NCBI GenBank assembly: GCA_016791285.1
Contig: JAEUMX010000025.1
Location: forward strand, 1-11,213
Reading direction: 5' to 3'
Origin: Burkholderiales bacterium
Lineage (GTDB): Bacteria; Pseudomonadota; Gammaproteobacteria; Burkholderiales; JAEUMW01
DNA: 11,213 nucleotides
Positions 1 to 9,447 of the stretch are shown here, one piece after another (the stretch's first letter is position 1; every line of letters starts with the position of its first letter). The position numbers were made by a program, and so were the translations under genes. The notes under the pieces are model-generated. The model saw only the letters and a program-made list of their open reading frames with translations, had not been told where the DNA came from and did no database searches.

Positions 1-131
1 ACGTATTGGTCGAACGATTCGATCTGTCCCTGCAGCTTGATGCCGTTCACGAGATAAATCGAGACGGGAATATGCTCCTTACGCAGCGCGTTGAGGAACG
101 GGTCTTGTAGCGTTTGCCCTTTTCCGCTCAT
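1..131 (-). CDS. hfq: RNA chaperone Hfq, N-terminal part (runs off the left edge)
   Basis: Hfq is a ring-forming Sm-like RNA chaperone that pairs small regulatory RNAs with mRNAs in the cytoplasm. The 43 visible codons begin [20 protein letters not shown] and continue through [16 protein letters not shown] and IESFDQY. This is the N-terminal helix and the Sm1 motif, including Gln8/Gln-9-type and Phe/Lys contacts used for distal and proximal RNA binding. The ATG at 131-129 has a clear Shine-Dalgarno GGAG at 137-140, five bases upstream. It is the last visible gene of the minus-strand cluster, 85 bases after der; the order der-hfq is usual in Betaproteobacteria, where hflX commonly follows. The C-terminal half (Sm2 motif and tail) lies outside the window. 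Identification is very secure from the sequence seen. Confidence 0.97.
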   Translation of the reverse strand, partial: MSGKGQTLQDPFLNALRKEHIPVSIYLVNGIKLQGQIESFDQY

Positions 132-136
132 TTCCA

Positions 137-140
137 CTCC
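137..140 (-). promoter_or_regulatory. Shine-Dalgarno of hfq
   Basis: GGAG on the minus strand, five bases before the hfq ATG. It supports this start and suggests hfq can be translated independently of der. Confidence 0.7.
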
Positions 141-195
141 ACATTTTGTTGGCAATCGGACCGAGCACTGTACTTCAAATTACTCCGGAATACCA

Positions 196-214
196 CTGGC
201 GGAGCCACCGCCAG
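196..214 (-). other. 7-bp hairpin between der and hfq
   Basis: Perfect inverted repeat CTGGCGG / CCGCCAG with a 5-base loop, starting two bases after the der stop codon. On the minus strand it is not followed by a T run, so it is not a classical intrinsic terminator. It may be a 3' end stabiliser, a processing site, or part of the hfq leader. The rest of the 85-base gap shows only the hfq ribosome site; I see no convincing promoter pair there. Confidence 0.45.
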
Positions 215-216
215 AA

Positions 217-1566
217 TCAGGGTCGAGATCGACCCGTACGACTCGCATACGGGTTGTTGCCCTTGCGCAGTTCGACGCGCAGTGGCGTCCCACCGAGTTC
301 GAAAGCCTCGCAGAAGAAACGTTCCAGATAGCGGCGATAACTGGCCGGCACCTGGTCGACGGCGTTGCCGTGGATCACGATAACCGGCGGGTTCGTGCCA
401 CCCTGGTGCGCATAGCGCAGCTTGGGCCGGATCAGTCCGGCGCGCGGCGGCTGCTGCTGCGCCACTGCCGCCTGCAGCGCGCGCGTTAGCTTGGGCGTGG
501 GCAGGCGCGTCATGGCGGCAGCATAGGCCGCGCGGACCGCTGCCAGCACCTCGGACAGACCGGTGCCGCGCAGCGCCGAGACGAAATGCCAGCGCGCGAA
601 CGCGAGGAAGCCGAGCCGCCGTTCGAGGTCGCGCTTGACCTGCTCGCGCGCGGCGGGCGCGAGGCCGTCCCACTTGTTCACCGCCACCACCAGGGCGCGC
701 CCGGCCTCGACGACGAAGCCACCGATATGCGCATCCTGATCGCTCACACCATCGTGTGCGTCGAGCACGAGTACCACGACGTTCGCCTCTGCCACGGCCT
801 GTAATGTCTTCACGACCGAGAATTTTTCCGCCACGCCGTCGACCTTGCCGCGCCGGCGCAAGCCCGCCGTGTCGATCAAGGTAAAGCGGTGTCCGTCGCG
901 CTCGAATTCGACACGGATCGCATCGCGCGTCGTCCCGGGCTGGTCGCAGGCAATCACCCGTTCCTCGCCGAGCAGTGCATTGACGAGCGTGGACTTGCCC
1001 ACGTTCGGCCGGCCGACGATCGCAACACTCGGATGGCGCGCGCCGGGCGCGGGCCCCTGCGCTTGTGCCGGCAGCGCGCAGCCCGCCAGAGCCGCCTCCA
1101 CGAGCGCACCCACGCCCTCGCCATGGGCCGCCGAGACCGCGCTCGGCTCGCCGAGGCCAAGCTCGTGGAACTCCGCGCACGCTGCTTCCGGTGCCAGGCA
1201 CTCGGCCTTGTTGGCCGCGACGATCACGCGCCGGCCGCTTCGGCGCAACTGCTCCGCGATGGCCCGATCGCCCGGCGTGAGGCCGTCGCGGACATCGACC
1301 ACGAAAACGATGGCGTCCGCTTCGTCGATCGCCTGCAGGGTCTGCCGCGCCATCTGGAAGATGATGCCGGCTTGTGCCTGCGGCTCGAACCCTCCCGTGT
1401 CGACCACGAGAAACGGCATGTCCCCTACCCGCCCGTGTCCGTATTGGCGATCGCGCGTGAGCCCCGGCAGGTCGGCGACGAGCGCGGCACGGCTGCGCGT
1501 CAGCCGGTTGAAGAGGGTGGATTTGCCGACGTTGGGCCGGCCCACCAGGACGAGTGTCGGTAACAC
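217..1566 (-). CDS. der: Ribosome biogenesis GTPase Der (EngA)
   Basis: Der is an essential double GTPase that helps mature the 50S subunit. The 449-residue protein has the family layout. GTPase domain 1 has P-loop GRPNVGKS at residues 9-16, DTGG at 56-59 and NKAE at 119-122. GTPase domain 2 has GRPNVGKS at 185-192, DTAG at 232-235 and NKWD at 297-300. A C-terminal KH-like domain covers about 350-440 and includes [10 protein letters not shown]. The start is GTG at 1566, giving (M)[11 protein letters not shown] as in homologues; an upstream in-frame ATG at 1668 would add 34 unrelated residues and overlap bamB, so it is rejected. The gene begins 13 bases after the bamB stop, with only a weak AGAG before the start. 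The first G4 motif is NKAE rather than NKxD, which I recall as common in betaproteobacterial Der. Confidence 0.97.
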   Translation of the reverse strand: MLPTLVLVGRPNVGKSTLFNRLTRSRAALVADLPGLTRDRQYGHGRVGDMPFLVVDTGGFEPQAQAGIIFQMARQTLQAIDEADAIVFVVDVRDGLTPGDRAIAEQLRRSGRRVIVAANKAECLAPEAACAEFHELGLGEPSAVSAAHGEGVGALVEAALAGCALPAQAQGPAPGARHPSVAIVGRPNVGKSTLVNALLGEERVIACDQPGTTRDAIRVEFERDGHRFTLIDTAGLRRRGKVDGVAEKFSVVKTLQAVAEANVVVLVLDAHDGVSDQDAHIGGFVVEAGRALVVAVNKWDGLAPAAREQVKRDLERRLGFLAFARWHFVSALRGTGLSEVLAAVRAAYAAAMTRLPTPKLTRALQAAVAQQQPPRAGLIRPKLRYAHQGGTNPPVIVIHGNAVDQVPASYRRYLERFFCEAFELGGTPLRVELRKGNNPYASRTGRSRP

Positions 1567-1579
1567 AGGCTCTGGCGCG

Positions 1580-2761
1580 CTATTGCACGTCGATGGCGAA
1601 AAGCCCGCCCTTGCGCGTTTGCACCAGCACGGCGTTGTCGAGCGCGATCGGGGTGGCCGCGATGGCACTGCCGTCGGTGGCGATGCGCGCCGCGAAGGAG
1701 CCGTCGTCGCGATTGATCACGTGCAGATAACCCTCGAGATCGCCGACCACGACGTAGTCCCGGTACACCAGCGGGCCGCTCACGCGGCGGTCGGTCAGCT
1801 TGTCCTGCTTCCAGAGGCTGCTGCCTGAGTTCTTGTCGAGCGCAATGACAGCGCCGCGGTCGTCGGTCACGTAGACCGACGACCCCGCGATCGCAAGGCC
1901 GGACACGCTCGAGACGTCGCGCGCCCACAGCGGTGTGCCGCGGGATGCATCGAAGCAGGCAATGCGTCCCTGGTACGCCGCGGCGCAGACCTGCGTGCCG
2001 TCGAGCACCGGCAGGCTGGTCACGTCCGCCACGCGCTCGAGTTCGGTCGCGCCGCGCGGCTGCGCCACCGTGCCTTCCCAACCGAGTGCGCCGGTCTGCA
2101 AGTTGAGCGCGACCACCTTGCCGCCGGGGTAGCCGGCAAAGACCGCACCGCGGGTGACCAGAGCGCCGGCGAAGCTGCGCACGGTGAGCGCCGGTGTGCC
2201 GCGCTGGTAGACCCACTTGCGTGTGCCGTCCGTGGCGTTCAAGCCGTAGATGCGGCCGTCGCCACTGCGCGCGACGACCAAACCGTCGGCATACTGCGGC
2301 GGCGCCAGCACCTCGCTGCTGAGCTGCGTGATCCAGCGGACCTCGCCGCGGCCGTCGAGGGCAATGACCTGGCCCTTGCGCGTGCCCACCAGGACATGGT
2401 CGTTGCGGGCGCCGACACCTCCGGAGAGCGGGCGATACGTGTCATTGCGCCACAGCTCGCGGCCGTTCTCGCCGAAGGCGGTGACCCGCCCCTTCGCGTC
2501 GGCCGCGTAGAGGGCGCCGTCGTCGAGCGCGGGCGAGAAGACGTAAGGTCGCGCATCGCCCACCCGCTCCTTCCAGAGCACGCTCACGGACGCGGTGGGG
2601 GTGAAGCTCACGAGCTTGGCCGGCTTCTCCTTGGAGCTGCTGAAGATCGCGTCGTAGTAGTCGGCAAAGGTCTCGCCCATGCTCTGGCAGCCGGCGACCA
2701 GGCCAAGGAGCCCCGCGGCGGCAATGAGCCGCGCTGGCCAGTGAAGAAAGCGCTGCTTCAC
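1580..2761 (-). CDS. bamB: Outer membrane assembly lipoprotein BamB
   Basis: BamB is a periplasm-facing lipoprotein of the BAM complex that supports BamA in folding outer membrane beta-barrels. The 393-residue protein has a lipoprotein signal: basic start, hydrophobic stretch at residues 11-23 and lipobox LVAGC with the lipidated Cys at 25. The mature part is a beta-propeller of PQQ-like repeats, visible as recurring units such as [14 protein letters not shown] (91-104), [14 protein letters not shown] (130-143), [15 protein letters not shown] (169-183) and [15 protein letters not shown] (303-317). Length matches the family (about 380-400). The start is GTG at 2761-2759, overlapping the TGA of the upstream gene as GTGA, with GGGGGAAG at 2766-2773 as ribosome site. 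Position between the YfgM-like gene and der is the conserved one, as in E. coli yfgM-bamB-der. Confidence 0.95.
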   Translation of the reverse strand: MKQRFLHWPARLIAAAGLLGLVAGCQSMGETFADYYDAIFSSSKEKPAKLVSFTPTASVSVLWKERVGDARPYVFSPALDDGALYAADAKGRVTAFGENGRELWRNDTYRPLSGGVGARNDHVLVGTRKGQVIALDGRGEVRWITQLSSEVLAPPQYADGLVVARSGDGRIYGLNATDGTRKWVYQRGTPALTVRSFAGALVTRGAVFAGYPGGKVVALNLQTGALGWEGTVAQPRGATELERVADVTSLPVLDGTQVCAAAYQGRIACFDASRGTPLWARDVSSVSGLAIAGSSVYVTDDRGAVIALDKNSGSSLWKQDKLTDRRVSGPLVYRDYVVVGDLEGYLHVINRDDGSFAARIATDGSAIAATPIALDNAVLVQTRKGGLFAIDVQ

Positions 2762-3396
2762 CGCGCTTCCCCCAGACCGTCCAGCTTGAGCTCCACGACA
2801 TCGCGGGAGGCGCTGCCGGGCGGCAGCTTTCCCAGCACCGTCTGGTAGACTGCGCGGGCCTCCGCGGTCTTGCCCTGCGCCGCCAGCACGTCGCCCTTCA
2901 GTTCCGCGAAGAGGGCCGCGGTGGCGTCGGTGTGCTTGGCGTCGAGCTCGCGCAGCGCCTCCTCGAACCGTTTTTCGTCCAGCAAGACGGTCGCCAGACG
3001 CAACCGCGCGATGTCACGGGTGGCCTCGTCCGGCGCGTGCTCGGTTGCCCACGTGAGGTTGCCCTTCGCCGCCGCGAGATTGCCGGCATCGACAGTGGCG
3101 CGCGCGGCGGTGAGCGCGGCCATGGCGGCATAGCCGCTGCCGGCGTGATCCTTGAAGATCGCGGCGGCCAGGTCCTGCGTCTTGTTCACGTCCTTTGCCT
3201 GCACTGCCTCGAGCAGTTGCCCGTACAGCGTGCCTGCCGCGAGCGCCTGCGTACGCTGGTGATAGCGCCAGCCCTGCACCGCGGTCACCGCGACCACGAA
3301 GGCAATAGCCGCGAACAGCACCGTGCGTCCGTTGTCCTTCCACCACGCCTTGAGGGCGTCCAGTTTTTCCTGCTCTTCGAGATCGTAGATCGCCAT
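2758..3396 (-). CDS. yfgM: YfgM-like inner membrane protein with periplasmic TPR domain
   Basis: The 212-residue protein has a short cytoplasmic N-terminus beginning MAIYDLEEQEKLDALKAWWK, typical of the YfgM family. One membrane segment follows at about residues 25-41 (TVLFAAIAFVVAVTAVQ), then an alanine-rich helical region in the periplasm with TPR-like helices (about 85-200). E. coli YfgM associates with the SecYEG translocon and the chaperone PpiD, and helps hand over secreted proteins; the same role is inferred here, not shown. Length matches the family (about 200-210). The ATG at 3396 is the only start that keeps the conserved N-terminus. It lies 59 bases after hisS with a weak ribosome site. 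Its stop overlaps the bamB start, so the two are probably co-translated. Confidence 0.9.
   Translation of the reverse strand: MAIYDLEEQEKLDALKAWWKDNGRTVLFAAIAFVVAVTAVQGWRYHQRTQALAAGTLYGQLLEAVQAKDVNKTQDLAAAIFKDHAGSGYAAMAALTAARATVDAGNLAAAKGNLTWATEHAPDEATRDIARLRLATVLLDEKRFEEALRELDAKHTDATAALFAELKGDVLAAQGKTAEARAVYQTVLGKLPPGSASRDVVELKLDGLGEAR
2766..2773 (-). promoter_or_regulatory. Shine-Dalgarno of bamB
   Basis: GGGGGAAG on the minus strand, six bases (counted from GGGGGA) before the GTG start of bamB, inside the end of the upstream gene. It decides in favour of this GTG, which also places the signal peptide correctly. Confidence 0.65.
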
Positions 3397-3455
3397 ATCG
3401 ACTGAGGCCTGTTCACTCTATATTCGTGCGAGCGGGTGGCGGGAGCCTACGCCGC

Positions 3456-4718
3456 TCATTGTCCGCGGATCAGAGCGGGGATCTCGTGCGCCGCCGCCTG
3501 CGCCTGGTCCTTGAGCTCGCGCAGCGGCTTCAGGGTCGCCCGTCCCGCCGCCGCCTCATGATCGCCGACGATGACCGCAAAGCGCGCACCGCTCGCATCC
3601 GCCTTCTTCATCTGACTCTTGAAGCTGCCCCCGCCGCAATGGAACAGCACACTCAGGCCGGCATCCCGCAACTGCTCGGCGACCTCCCAGGCGAAACGGC
3701 CTGCGGCCTCCCCCTGGTGCACCAGATACACGTCGGCGGGTGGCGGTTCCGGCCGCAGGCCCTGCTCCACGAGAAGCGCCAGCACGCGCTCCACTCCCAG
3801 CGCGAAGCCGCAGGCAGGCGCCGGCCGGCCGCCCACCTGCTCCACCAGGCCGTCGTACCGCCCACCCGCGCAGATCGTGCCCTGCGCCCCGAGGCGGCTC
3901 GTCACCCATTCGAAAACCGTGAAGTTGTAGTAGTCGAGCCCGCGTACCATGCGCGGCACGATCTCGTACGCCACACCAGCCTGCCGCAGCAGCGCCTGCA
4001 AGTCCTCGAAGTGCCTGAGCGATACCTCGTCGAGATCGTCGAGCAGTCGCGGCGCGCCCTCGATCAGGGGAGCCAGGGCCGGATCCTTGCTGTCGAGCAC
4101 GCGCAGCGGATTGCGTTCGCAGCGTCCGCGCAGCTCCTCGTCGAGCGCATCCCAGTGACGGTGCAGATAGTCCTTGAGCCGGGCGCGATGGCGGGCCCGA
4201 TCGTCCGGGGTGCCGAGCGTGTTGATCTGCAGCACGACATCGCCCACCCCGAGCTGCCGCCACAAGCGCGCGATCATCACCAGGTGCTCGGCATCGACGT
4301 CGGGACCGGGAAAGCCCAGCGCCTCCACCCCCATCTGATGAAACTGCCGGTAGCGCCCTTTCTGCGGACGTTCGTGCCGGAACATCGGTCCCTGGTACCA
4401 CAGGCGCTGCGTTCCGCCGTACAGCAGGTTGTGCTCGAGCACCGCGCGCACGCAGGAGGCGGTCGCCTCGGGTCTGAGCGTGAGGCTCTCGCCGTTCAGG
4501 CGATCGACGAAGGTGTACATCTCCTTCTCGACGATGTCCGTCACCTCGCCGATGGCACGCACGAACAGCTCTGTCTTCTCCACGAGGGGCAGGCGGATTT
4601 CACGGTAGCCGTAGCTCGCCAGCCACGCCCGTACGGTCTCCTCGAAGAACTGCCAGACATGGCTCTCCGACGGCAGCACGTCGTTCATGCCGCGCACCGC
4701 TTGCAGGGTCGATTTCAT
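3456..4718 (-). CDS. hisS: Histidine--tRNA ligase (HisRS)
   Basis: This enzyme charges tRNA-His with histidine in the cytoplasm. The 420-residue class II synthetase shows motif 1 around residues 40-60 and motif 2 at about 108-122 ([20 protein letters not shown] begins at 108). The histidine-specific motif VRGLDYYN sits at 258-265, with its Arg at 259 as in E. coli. AGGRYDGL is at 284-291, and motif 3 (GFALGVERV) at 304-312. The C-terminal anticodon-binding domain is about 326-420. The start is ATG at 4718, giving [16 protein letters not shown], which matches homologues; the frame stays open far upstream but that part overlaps ispG in another frame and is not coding. A Shine-Dalgarno is not obvious. 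A perfect TATAAT lies 40 bases upstream, so hisS may have its own promoter. One small oddity is Phe266 in [10 protein letters not shown], where I recall Arg in E. coli. Confidence 0.97.
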   Translation of the reverse strand: MKSTLQAVRGMNDVLPSESHVWQFFEETVRAWLASYGYREIRLPLVEKTELFVRAIGEVTDIVEKEMYTFVDRLNGESLTLRPEATASCVRAVLEHNLLYGGTQRLWYQGPMFRHERPQKGRYRQFHQMGVEALGFPGPDVDAEHLVMIARLWRQLGVGDVVLQINTLGTPDDRARHRARLKDYLHRHWDALDEELRGRCERNPLRVLDSKDPALAPLIEGAPRLLDDLDEVSLRHFEDLQALLRQAGVAYEIVPRMVRGLDYYNFTVFEWVTSRLGAQGTICAGGRYDGLVEQVGGRPAPACGFALGVERVLALLVEQGLRPEPPPADVYLVHQGEAAGRFAWEVAEQLRDAGLSVLFHCGGGSFKSQMKKADASGARFAVIVGDHEAAAGRATLKPLRELKDQAQAAAHEIPALIRGQ

Positions 4719-4757
4719 CACTGGCTGGAAGGAAGGCGGGCGAAAAGTAGCGCGCGG

Positions 4758-4763
4758 ATTATA
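4758..4763 (-). promoter_or_regulatory. Candidate -10 box of an internal promoter for hisS
   Basis: Perfect TATAAT on the minus strand in the 92-base gap between ispG and hisS. Transcription would begin near 4751, giving a leader of about 33 bases before the hisS ATG. No good -35 match is seen at 16-18 bases upstream (the region is GC-rich, around CACGGG), so the call is tentative. The rest of the gap holds nothing else I recognise. Confidence 0.45.
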
Positions 4764-4810
4764 CGTCGACGGCCCGCGCCCGTGCCGCGCATGCGTGCTG
4801 CCCGGTGTTG

Positions 4811-6093
<1,283 letters not shown>

Positions 6094-6097
<4 letters not shown>

Positions 6098-7005
6098 TCC
6101 AGCGTGAACCGCGCGACGTCGACCTTGGTGTACGGCACGATGTTCACCGGCTGGTCGTTCCACTCGACCTTCACCCCGCTCGCCGCACCGACCACGAGCT
6201 GCAGCGGCGGGATTGCCTGCACCGACTTTTCGGTGCCGGCCTTGCACAGCTGATTCATGACGCGGACGCCGTCGCGGTCCTTGACTTCGATCCACGCATC
6301 GCGCTCGAGACGGAAGCGCACGACCCCGGGCCCCGAGGCAGCCGCGGCCGTGGGCAGCGTGCCGACCGCCGCTGACGCAGGTGTCGCCGGCCCTGCGACC
6401 GACGAGAGCACGGCTGCCGTACCCGGCGCCTCGGCGATTGCGGTCGCCCCCTGCGGGGCGGACGGTTCCTGCGGCGTCTGCAACGGCTGCCCGGCAGGCG
6501 CTTGCGCCGGTCGCGAACGCGCTGCCGCGGTCGGCCGATCGGCCATCGGCGCCTCGGGCTCGCCGAAGAAGTCGGGGTCCATCTGGTACTCGTAGACGCC
6601 CAGCAGGATCGCCACGATCAGCAGCACGCCCAGCAGCGCCTTGAGCCAGGGTCGGCTCGGGCGCTCGAAGGTGACCACCTCGCGCCGGCGGTTGCCTCGC
6701 CTCACCTCGGCGCCCGCGCCCGGCACGCCCTGCACGGTGCCGAGCAGCTGATCGGGGTCGAGGCGCACCAGCTTGGCGTAATTGCGAAGAAAGCCCTTGA
6801 CGATCACGGGGCTCTTCGGCAGCCGCGCGAGATCGTCGGCCTCCAGCGCCTCGACCTGCTGCACGGAGAGCTTGATCTGGCGCGCGATGTCCGCCACCGA
6901 CAGCCCGAGCGACTCGCGCGCCTTCGCGAGCCGGCGGCCGACCGTGGCAAGATCCGGTTGTGAAAGCGACGGCTCGCCAGCGCCGTCGAGGGCAGGGTCT
7001 GTCAT
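6094..7005 (-). CDS. rodZ: Cytoskeletal/cell shape protein RodZ
   Basis: RodZ links the actin-like MreB filament to the membrane-bound wall elongation machinery. The 303-residue protein has the family order: a cytoplasmic helix-turn-helix domain of the HTH_25 type at about 19-88 ([20 protein letters not shown] begins at 22), a basic stretch (about 102-120), one membrane segment at about 121-138, a Pro/Ala-rich periplasmic linker (about 145-226), and a C-terminal beta domain of the DUF4115 type at 228-303. The ATG at 7005 follows GGAAG at 7012-7016, six bases away, and overlaps the pilW stop as ATGA. An in-frame extension upstream is pilW in another frame. The stop overlaps the ispG start. Placement next to ispG is conserved in many Proteobacteria. 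The HTH is known to bind MreB rather than DNA. Confidence 0.94.
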
Positions 7006-7778
7006 GGATAGCTTCCGCTTTTCAGGGTCAGCGCTTCCTTGGAATCCGGGAAGCGCCGCCGCAGTTGCGTTCCATAGCTCGCTTCGGCGTTGCGATCGCC
7101 GAGCTGGCGCGCCGAAAGCACACCGAGCCACAGCACCTCGGGTGTTGGCTGCGCAACCTCGAGAAAGCGCCCGACGAGCTGCTTCGCACCGCTGTAATCG
7201 CCGCGCCGGTAGTGGACTTCGGCCAGTGCCTGCAGGGCGCGGGGCTGCCCCGGTTGGAGTTTGAGCGCCTGCAGGAGATAGCTCTCCGCCTCGTTGTCCT
7301 GGCCGAGCTTGAGCGAGCAGACGCCGGCGTTCGTGTATGCGAGCCCCGGCGTCTGGTACAGCGGGTTCCTCACGGCGGCGAGGAAATACGCGATCGCCTC
7401 CTTCTCGCGGCCGCGGTTGCACAGAAACCAGCCGTAGTTGTTGTTCGCTTCGGAGTCGTTCGGATTGATCGCGAGCGCCTGCTGGAAGCTGCGATCCGCT
7501 GCCGTATCCTCCTTCAGCTCCATCTGCACGAGACCGAGCACGTTGTAGGCGGGACCGTACTGCGGGTCTGCTTCGATGGCGACCATGCTTTCCTGAAGCG
7601 CCACGCCGTGGTTGCCGCGGCTGTAATAGAGCGCTGCGAGCTCGGTGTGAATGCGCGCCCGTTCCTGCGGCGAGGCCGGCTTCCCAGCGGGCTGCGGCGG
7701 GTTGAGCGAGGTCGGCGCCTTCGGCTGGCCGGCGCAGGCTGCGAGCACGCAGAGGAGCACGAGCGGGGAGCGCTTCAT
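7002..7778 (-). CDS. pilW: Type IV pilus biogenesis lipoprotein PilW (PilF), TPR repeats
   Basis: PilW/PilF is an outer membrane lipoprotein (pilotin) needed for assembly of the PilQ secretin and for pilus stability. The 258-residue protein begins [15 protein letters not shown]: a short signal peptide and a lipobox VLAAC with the lipidated Cys at 15. A Pro-rich linker (about 19-37) is followed by at least five TPR-like helix pairs at about 42-75, 76-109, 110-143, 146-179 and 180-213. [15 protein letters not shown] (77-91) and [20 protein letters not shown] (110-129) are typical units. The ATG at 7778 overlaps the rlmN stop, and the pilW TGA overlaps the rodZ start. The family is usually about 250 residues, so it is full length. 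Its presence implies the organism has, or descends from a lineage with, type IV pili; the other pil genes are not in this window. Confidence 0.92.
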   Translation of the reverse strand: MKRSPLVLLCVLAACAGQPKAPTSLNPPQPAGKPASPQERARIHTELAALYYSRGNHGVALQESMVAIEADPQYGPAYNVLGLVQMELKEDTAADRSFQQALAINPNDSEANNNYGWFLCNRGREKEAIAYFLAAVRNPLYQTPGLAYTNAGVCSLKLGQDNEAESYLLQALKLQPGQPRALQALAEVHYRRGDYSGAKQLVGRFLEVAQPTPEVLWLGVLSARQLGDRNAEASYGTQLRRRFPDSKEALTLKSGSYP

Positions 7779-8863
7779 TGCACCGCGGAGTCCATTGCAT
7801 TCCCGGCCGCGCGCCGCGCGCGCACCTGCACTTGGCCCGCGAGCTGACCGCAGGCGCCGTCGATGCCGTCGCCGCGCGTCTTGCGCACGGTGGTGACGAG
7901 ATCGGCCCGCGCCAGAACGTCGCGGAAGCGCTGGATCGCCTCCGGAGACGACCGGCGGTACGGCGTGTTCGGGAACGGATTGAAGGGAATCAGGTTGAAC
8001 TTGCACGGCACGTCCCGGGTGATGTGGACGAGCTCCCTGGCATGCGCGGGGTCGTCGTTGACACCCTCGAGCATCACATACTCGAACGTGATGAAATCGC
8101 GCGGCGCCGCATCCAGATAGCGGCGGCAGGCTGCCATGAGCTGCGCCAGCGGGTACTTGCGGTTGACCGGCACCAGCACGTCGCGCAGCGCGTCGTTCGG
8201 CGCATGCAGCGACACCGCCAGCGAGACGGGACAGCGATCGCGCAGGCGGTCCATCGCCGGTACGATGCCCGACGTGCTGACCGTGACGCGACGACGGGAC
8301 AGGCCGTACGCGTGATCGTCCAGCATCAGATCGAGCGCGGTGACGACGCTGTCGACATTGAGCAGCGGCTCGCCCATCCCCATCAACACGACGTTCGTGA
8401 TGGCGCGCGAGCGCCCGTGGGTCGCGCCGAGCGCCCTGTTCGCCCACCACAGCTGGCCGACGATCTCGCCGGCCGTAAGATCGCGATTCCATCCCTGCTT
8501 GCCGGTCGAGCAGAAGGTGCAGGCAAGCGCGCAGCCCACCTGGCTCGATACGCACAGCGTGCCGCGATCGGTCTCCGGGATGAACACGGTCTCGATCGCA
8601 TTGCCGCCCCCCACTGCCAGCAACCACTTGCGGGTGCCATCCGGTGCCACGCTCTCCGACACGAGCGTCGGCGCTCGCACCTCGGCACGCGCCGCAAGCC
8701 GTTCGCGAAACGTTTTCGAAAGATCGGTCATGCGCTCGAAGTCGGCCTCGCCCGACTGGTGTATCCATCGTTCGAGCTGCCGCGCGCGGAAAGGCTTCTC
8801 GCCCATTTCCGCGCACAGCGCGACGAGTCCGTCGGCATTGAAATCGAGCAGGTTCGTGATCAC
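7775..8863 (-). CDS. rlmN: Dual-specificity rRNA/tRNA adenine C2-methyltransferase RlmN
   Basis: RlmN is a radical SAM enzyme that makes 2-methyladenosine at A2503 of 23S rRNA and at A37 of some tRNAs. The 362-residue protein has an N-terminal accessory domain ([10 protein letters not shown] at 4-13, [10 protein letters not shown] at 21-30). The radical SAM cluster motif is CALACTFC with Cys111, Cys115 and Cys118, followed by GMGEP at 162-166. The two active-site cysteines of the family are present as Cys104 (in TLCVSSQ) and Cys338 (in DGACGQLAG), which align with E. coli Cys118 and Cys355. The best start is GTG at 8863, because homologues begin just before NLLDF; the open frame upstream overlaps ndk. 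There is no visible Shine-Dalgarno. It lies 13 bases after ndk and its stop overlaps the pilW start. Confidence 0.95.
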   Translation of the reverse strand: MITNLLDFNADGLVALCAEMGEKPFRARQLERWIHQSGEADFERMTDLSKTFRERLAARAEVRAPTLVSESVAPDGTRKWLLAVGGGNAIETVFIPETDRGTLCVSSQVGCALACTFCSTGKQGWNRDLTAGEIVGQLWWANRALGATHGRSRAITNVVLMGMGEPLLNVDSVVTALDLMLDDHAYGLSRRRVTVSTSGIVPAMDRLRDRCPVSLAVSLHAPNDALRDVLVPVNRKYPLAQLMAACRRYLDAAPRDFITFEYVMLEGVNDDPAHARELVHITRDVPCKFNLIPFNPFPNTPYRRSSPEAIQRFRDVLARADLVTTVRKTRGDGIDGACGQLAGQVQVRARRAAGNAMDSAVQ

Positions 8864-8876
8864 CGGAGGCGAAGCG

Positions 8877-9302
8877 TCAGCGGGCGCAGACGTCCAGAGC
8901 GGGGAAGAAATAGGCAATCTCGACCTTTGCCGTGTCGGACCCGTCAGAGCCGTGCACGGCGTTGGCGTCGATGCTCTCGGCGAAGTCGGCCCGAATAGTG
9001 CCCGCTGCCGCCTTCTTGGGATCGGTCGCACCCATGAGGTCGCGGTTCTTCTGGATGGCGTTCTCTCCTTCCAGGACCTGAATCATGATCGGTCCAGACA
9101 CCATGAAGTCGACGAGATCCTTGAAAAAAGGACGCTCGCGATGCACGGCGTAGAACCCCTCGGCCTGTTGCCGCGAGAGGTGCATCATGCGCGCGGCGAT
9201 GATCCGTAGCCCATTCGTTTCGAAGCGGGAATAGATCTTCCCGATGACGTTCTTCGCCACGGCGTCGGGCTTGATGATGGAAAGCGTTCGTTCGACGGTC
9301 AT
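8877..9302 (-). CDS. ndk: Nucleoside diphosphate kinase
   Basis: Ndk transfers the gamma phosphate of ATP to nucleoside diphosphates through a phospho-histidine, balancing NTP and dNTP pools in the cytoplasm. The protein is 141 residues, the usual length. It begins [20 protein letters not shown] and carries Lys11, the [11 protein letters not shown] segment (50-60) and the catalytic His117 in NAVHGSD. The ATG at 9302 is preceded by GGGGAG at 9313-9318; an in-frame ATG at 9395 would add 31 unrelated residues across the AT-rich leader and is rejected. It is the first gene of the core cluster after the terminator at 9403-9428, so transcription of the ndk-to-hfq genes probably begins just upstream of it. 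Confidence 0.98.
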   Translation of the reverse strand: MTVERTLSIIKPDAVAKNVIGKIYSRFETNGLRIIAARMMHLSRQQAEGFYAVHRERPFFKDLVDFMVSGPIMIQVLEGENAIQKNRDLMGATDPKKAAAGTIRADFAESIDANAVHGSDGSDTAKVEIAYFFPALDVCAR

Positions 9303-9312
9303 GGATGTTCTT

Positions 9313-9318
9313 CTCCCC
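9313..9318 (-). promoter_or_regulatory. Shine-Dalgarno of ndk
   Basis: GGGGAG on the minus strand, ten bases before the ndk ATG. It supports the start at 9302 over the upstream in-frame ATG. Confidence 0.6.
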
Positions 9319-9321
9319 GGG

Positions 9322-9352
9322 AATATAAACATCAGAAAATTCAAAATTCTAA
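9322..9352 (-). promoter_or_regulatory. AT-rich promoter candidate for the ndk-rlmN-pilW cluster
   Basis: This stretch stands out as AT-rich in GC-rich surroundings, between a terminator and the first gene of the cluster. Two possible -10 boxes are seen on the minus strand: TAGAAT at 9346-9351 (five of six consensus bases) and TATATT at 9322-9327. The first is preferred because its start, near 9339, keeps the ndk ribosome site in the transcript. No good -35 hexamer is visible for it. The -35 candidate TTAGAA (9347-9352) would sit 19 bases from TATATT. The remaining bases between 9353 and 9402 show nothing I can name. Confidence 0.35.
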
Positions 9353-9402
9353 CACGGGAAGCGGGATCGTTGCGCGGGTCCGGCGGCGGTTCCACGCAAA
9401 AG

Positions 9403-9428
9403 AAAAGCCCGGCCGCAGCCGGGCTTTT
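9403..9428 (-). terminator. Intrinsic terminator after dctM
   Basis: Perfect 11-bp inverted repeat AAAAGCCCGGC / GCCGGGCTTTT with a 4-base loop. On the minus strand the stem ends in TTTTCTTTT, so it is a strong Rho-independent terminator 20 bases after the dctM stop. The symmetry also gives TTTT on the plus strand, but no plus-strand gene is seen to use it. Confidence 0.9.
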
Positions 9429-9447
9429 CCGAAGCTGCCGGCGACGC

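Noticed and set aside
845..1828. Open frame of 327 codons on the plus strand opposite der and bamB
   Set aside because: It crosses two well-identified genes in antisense and has a Ser/Arg/Pro-rich composition typical of a shadow frame.
3430..3458. Bulged hairpin just after the hisS stop (GAGC..GGCG / CGCC..GCTC)
   Set aside because: The stem is interrupted and no T run follows on the minus strand, so it does not support a terminator call.
7006..7800. Possible N-terminal extension of RodZ
   Set aside because: The extension is pilW read in another frame. RodZ starts at 7005 with its own ribosome site.
7778..8998. Open frame of 406 codons on the plus strand opposite rlmN
   Set aside because: Antisense shadow of rlmN, whose radical SAM motifs are all intact.
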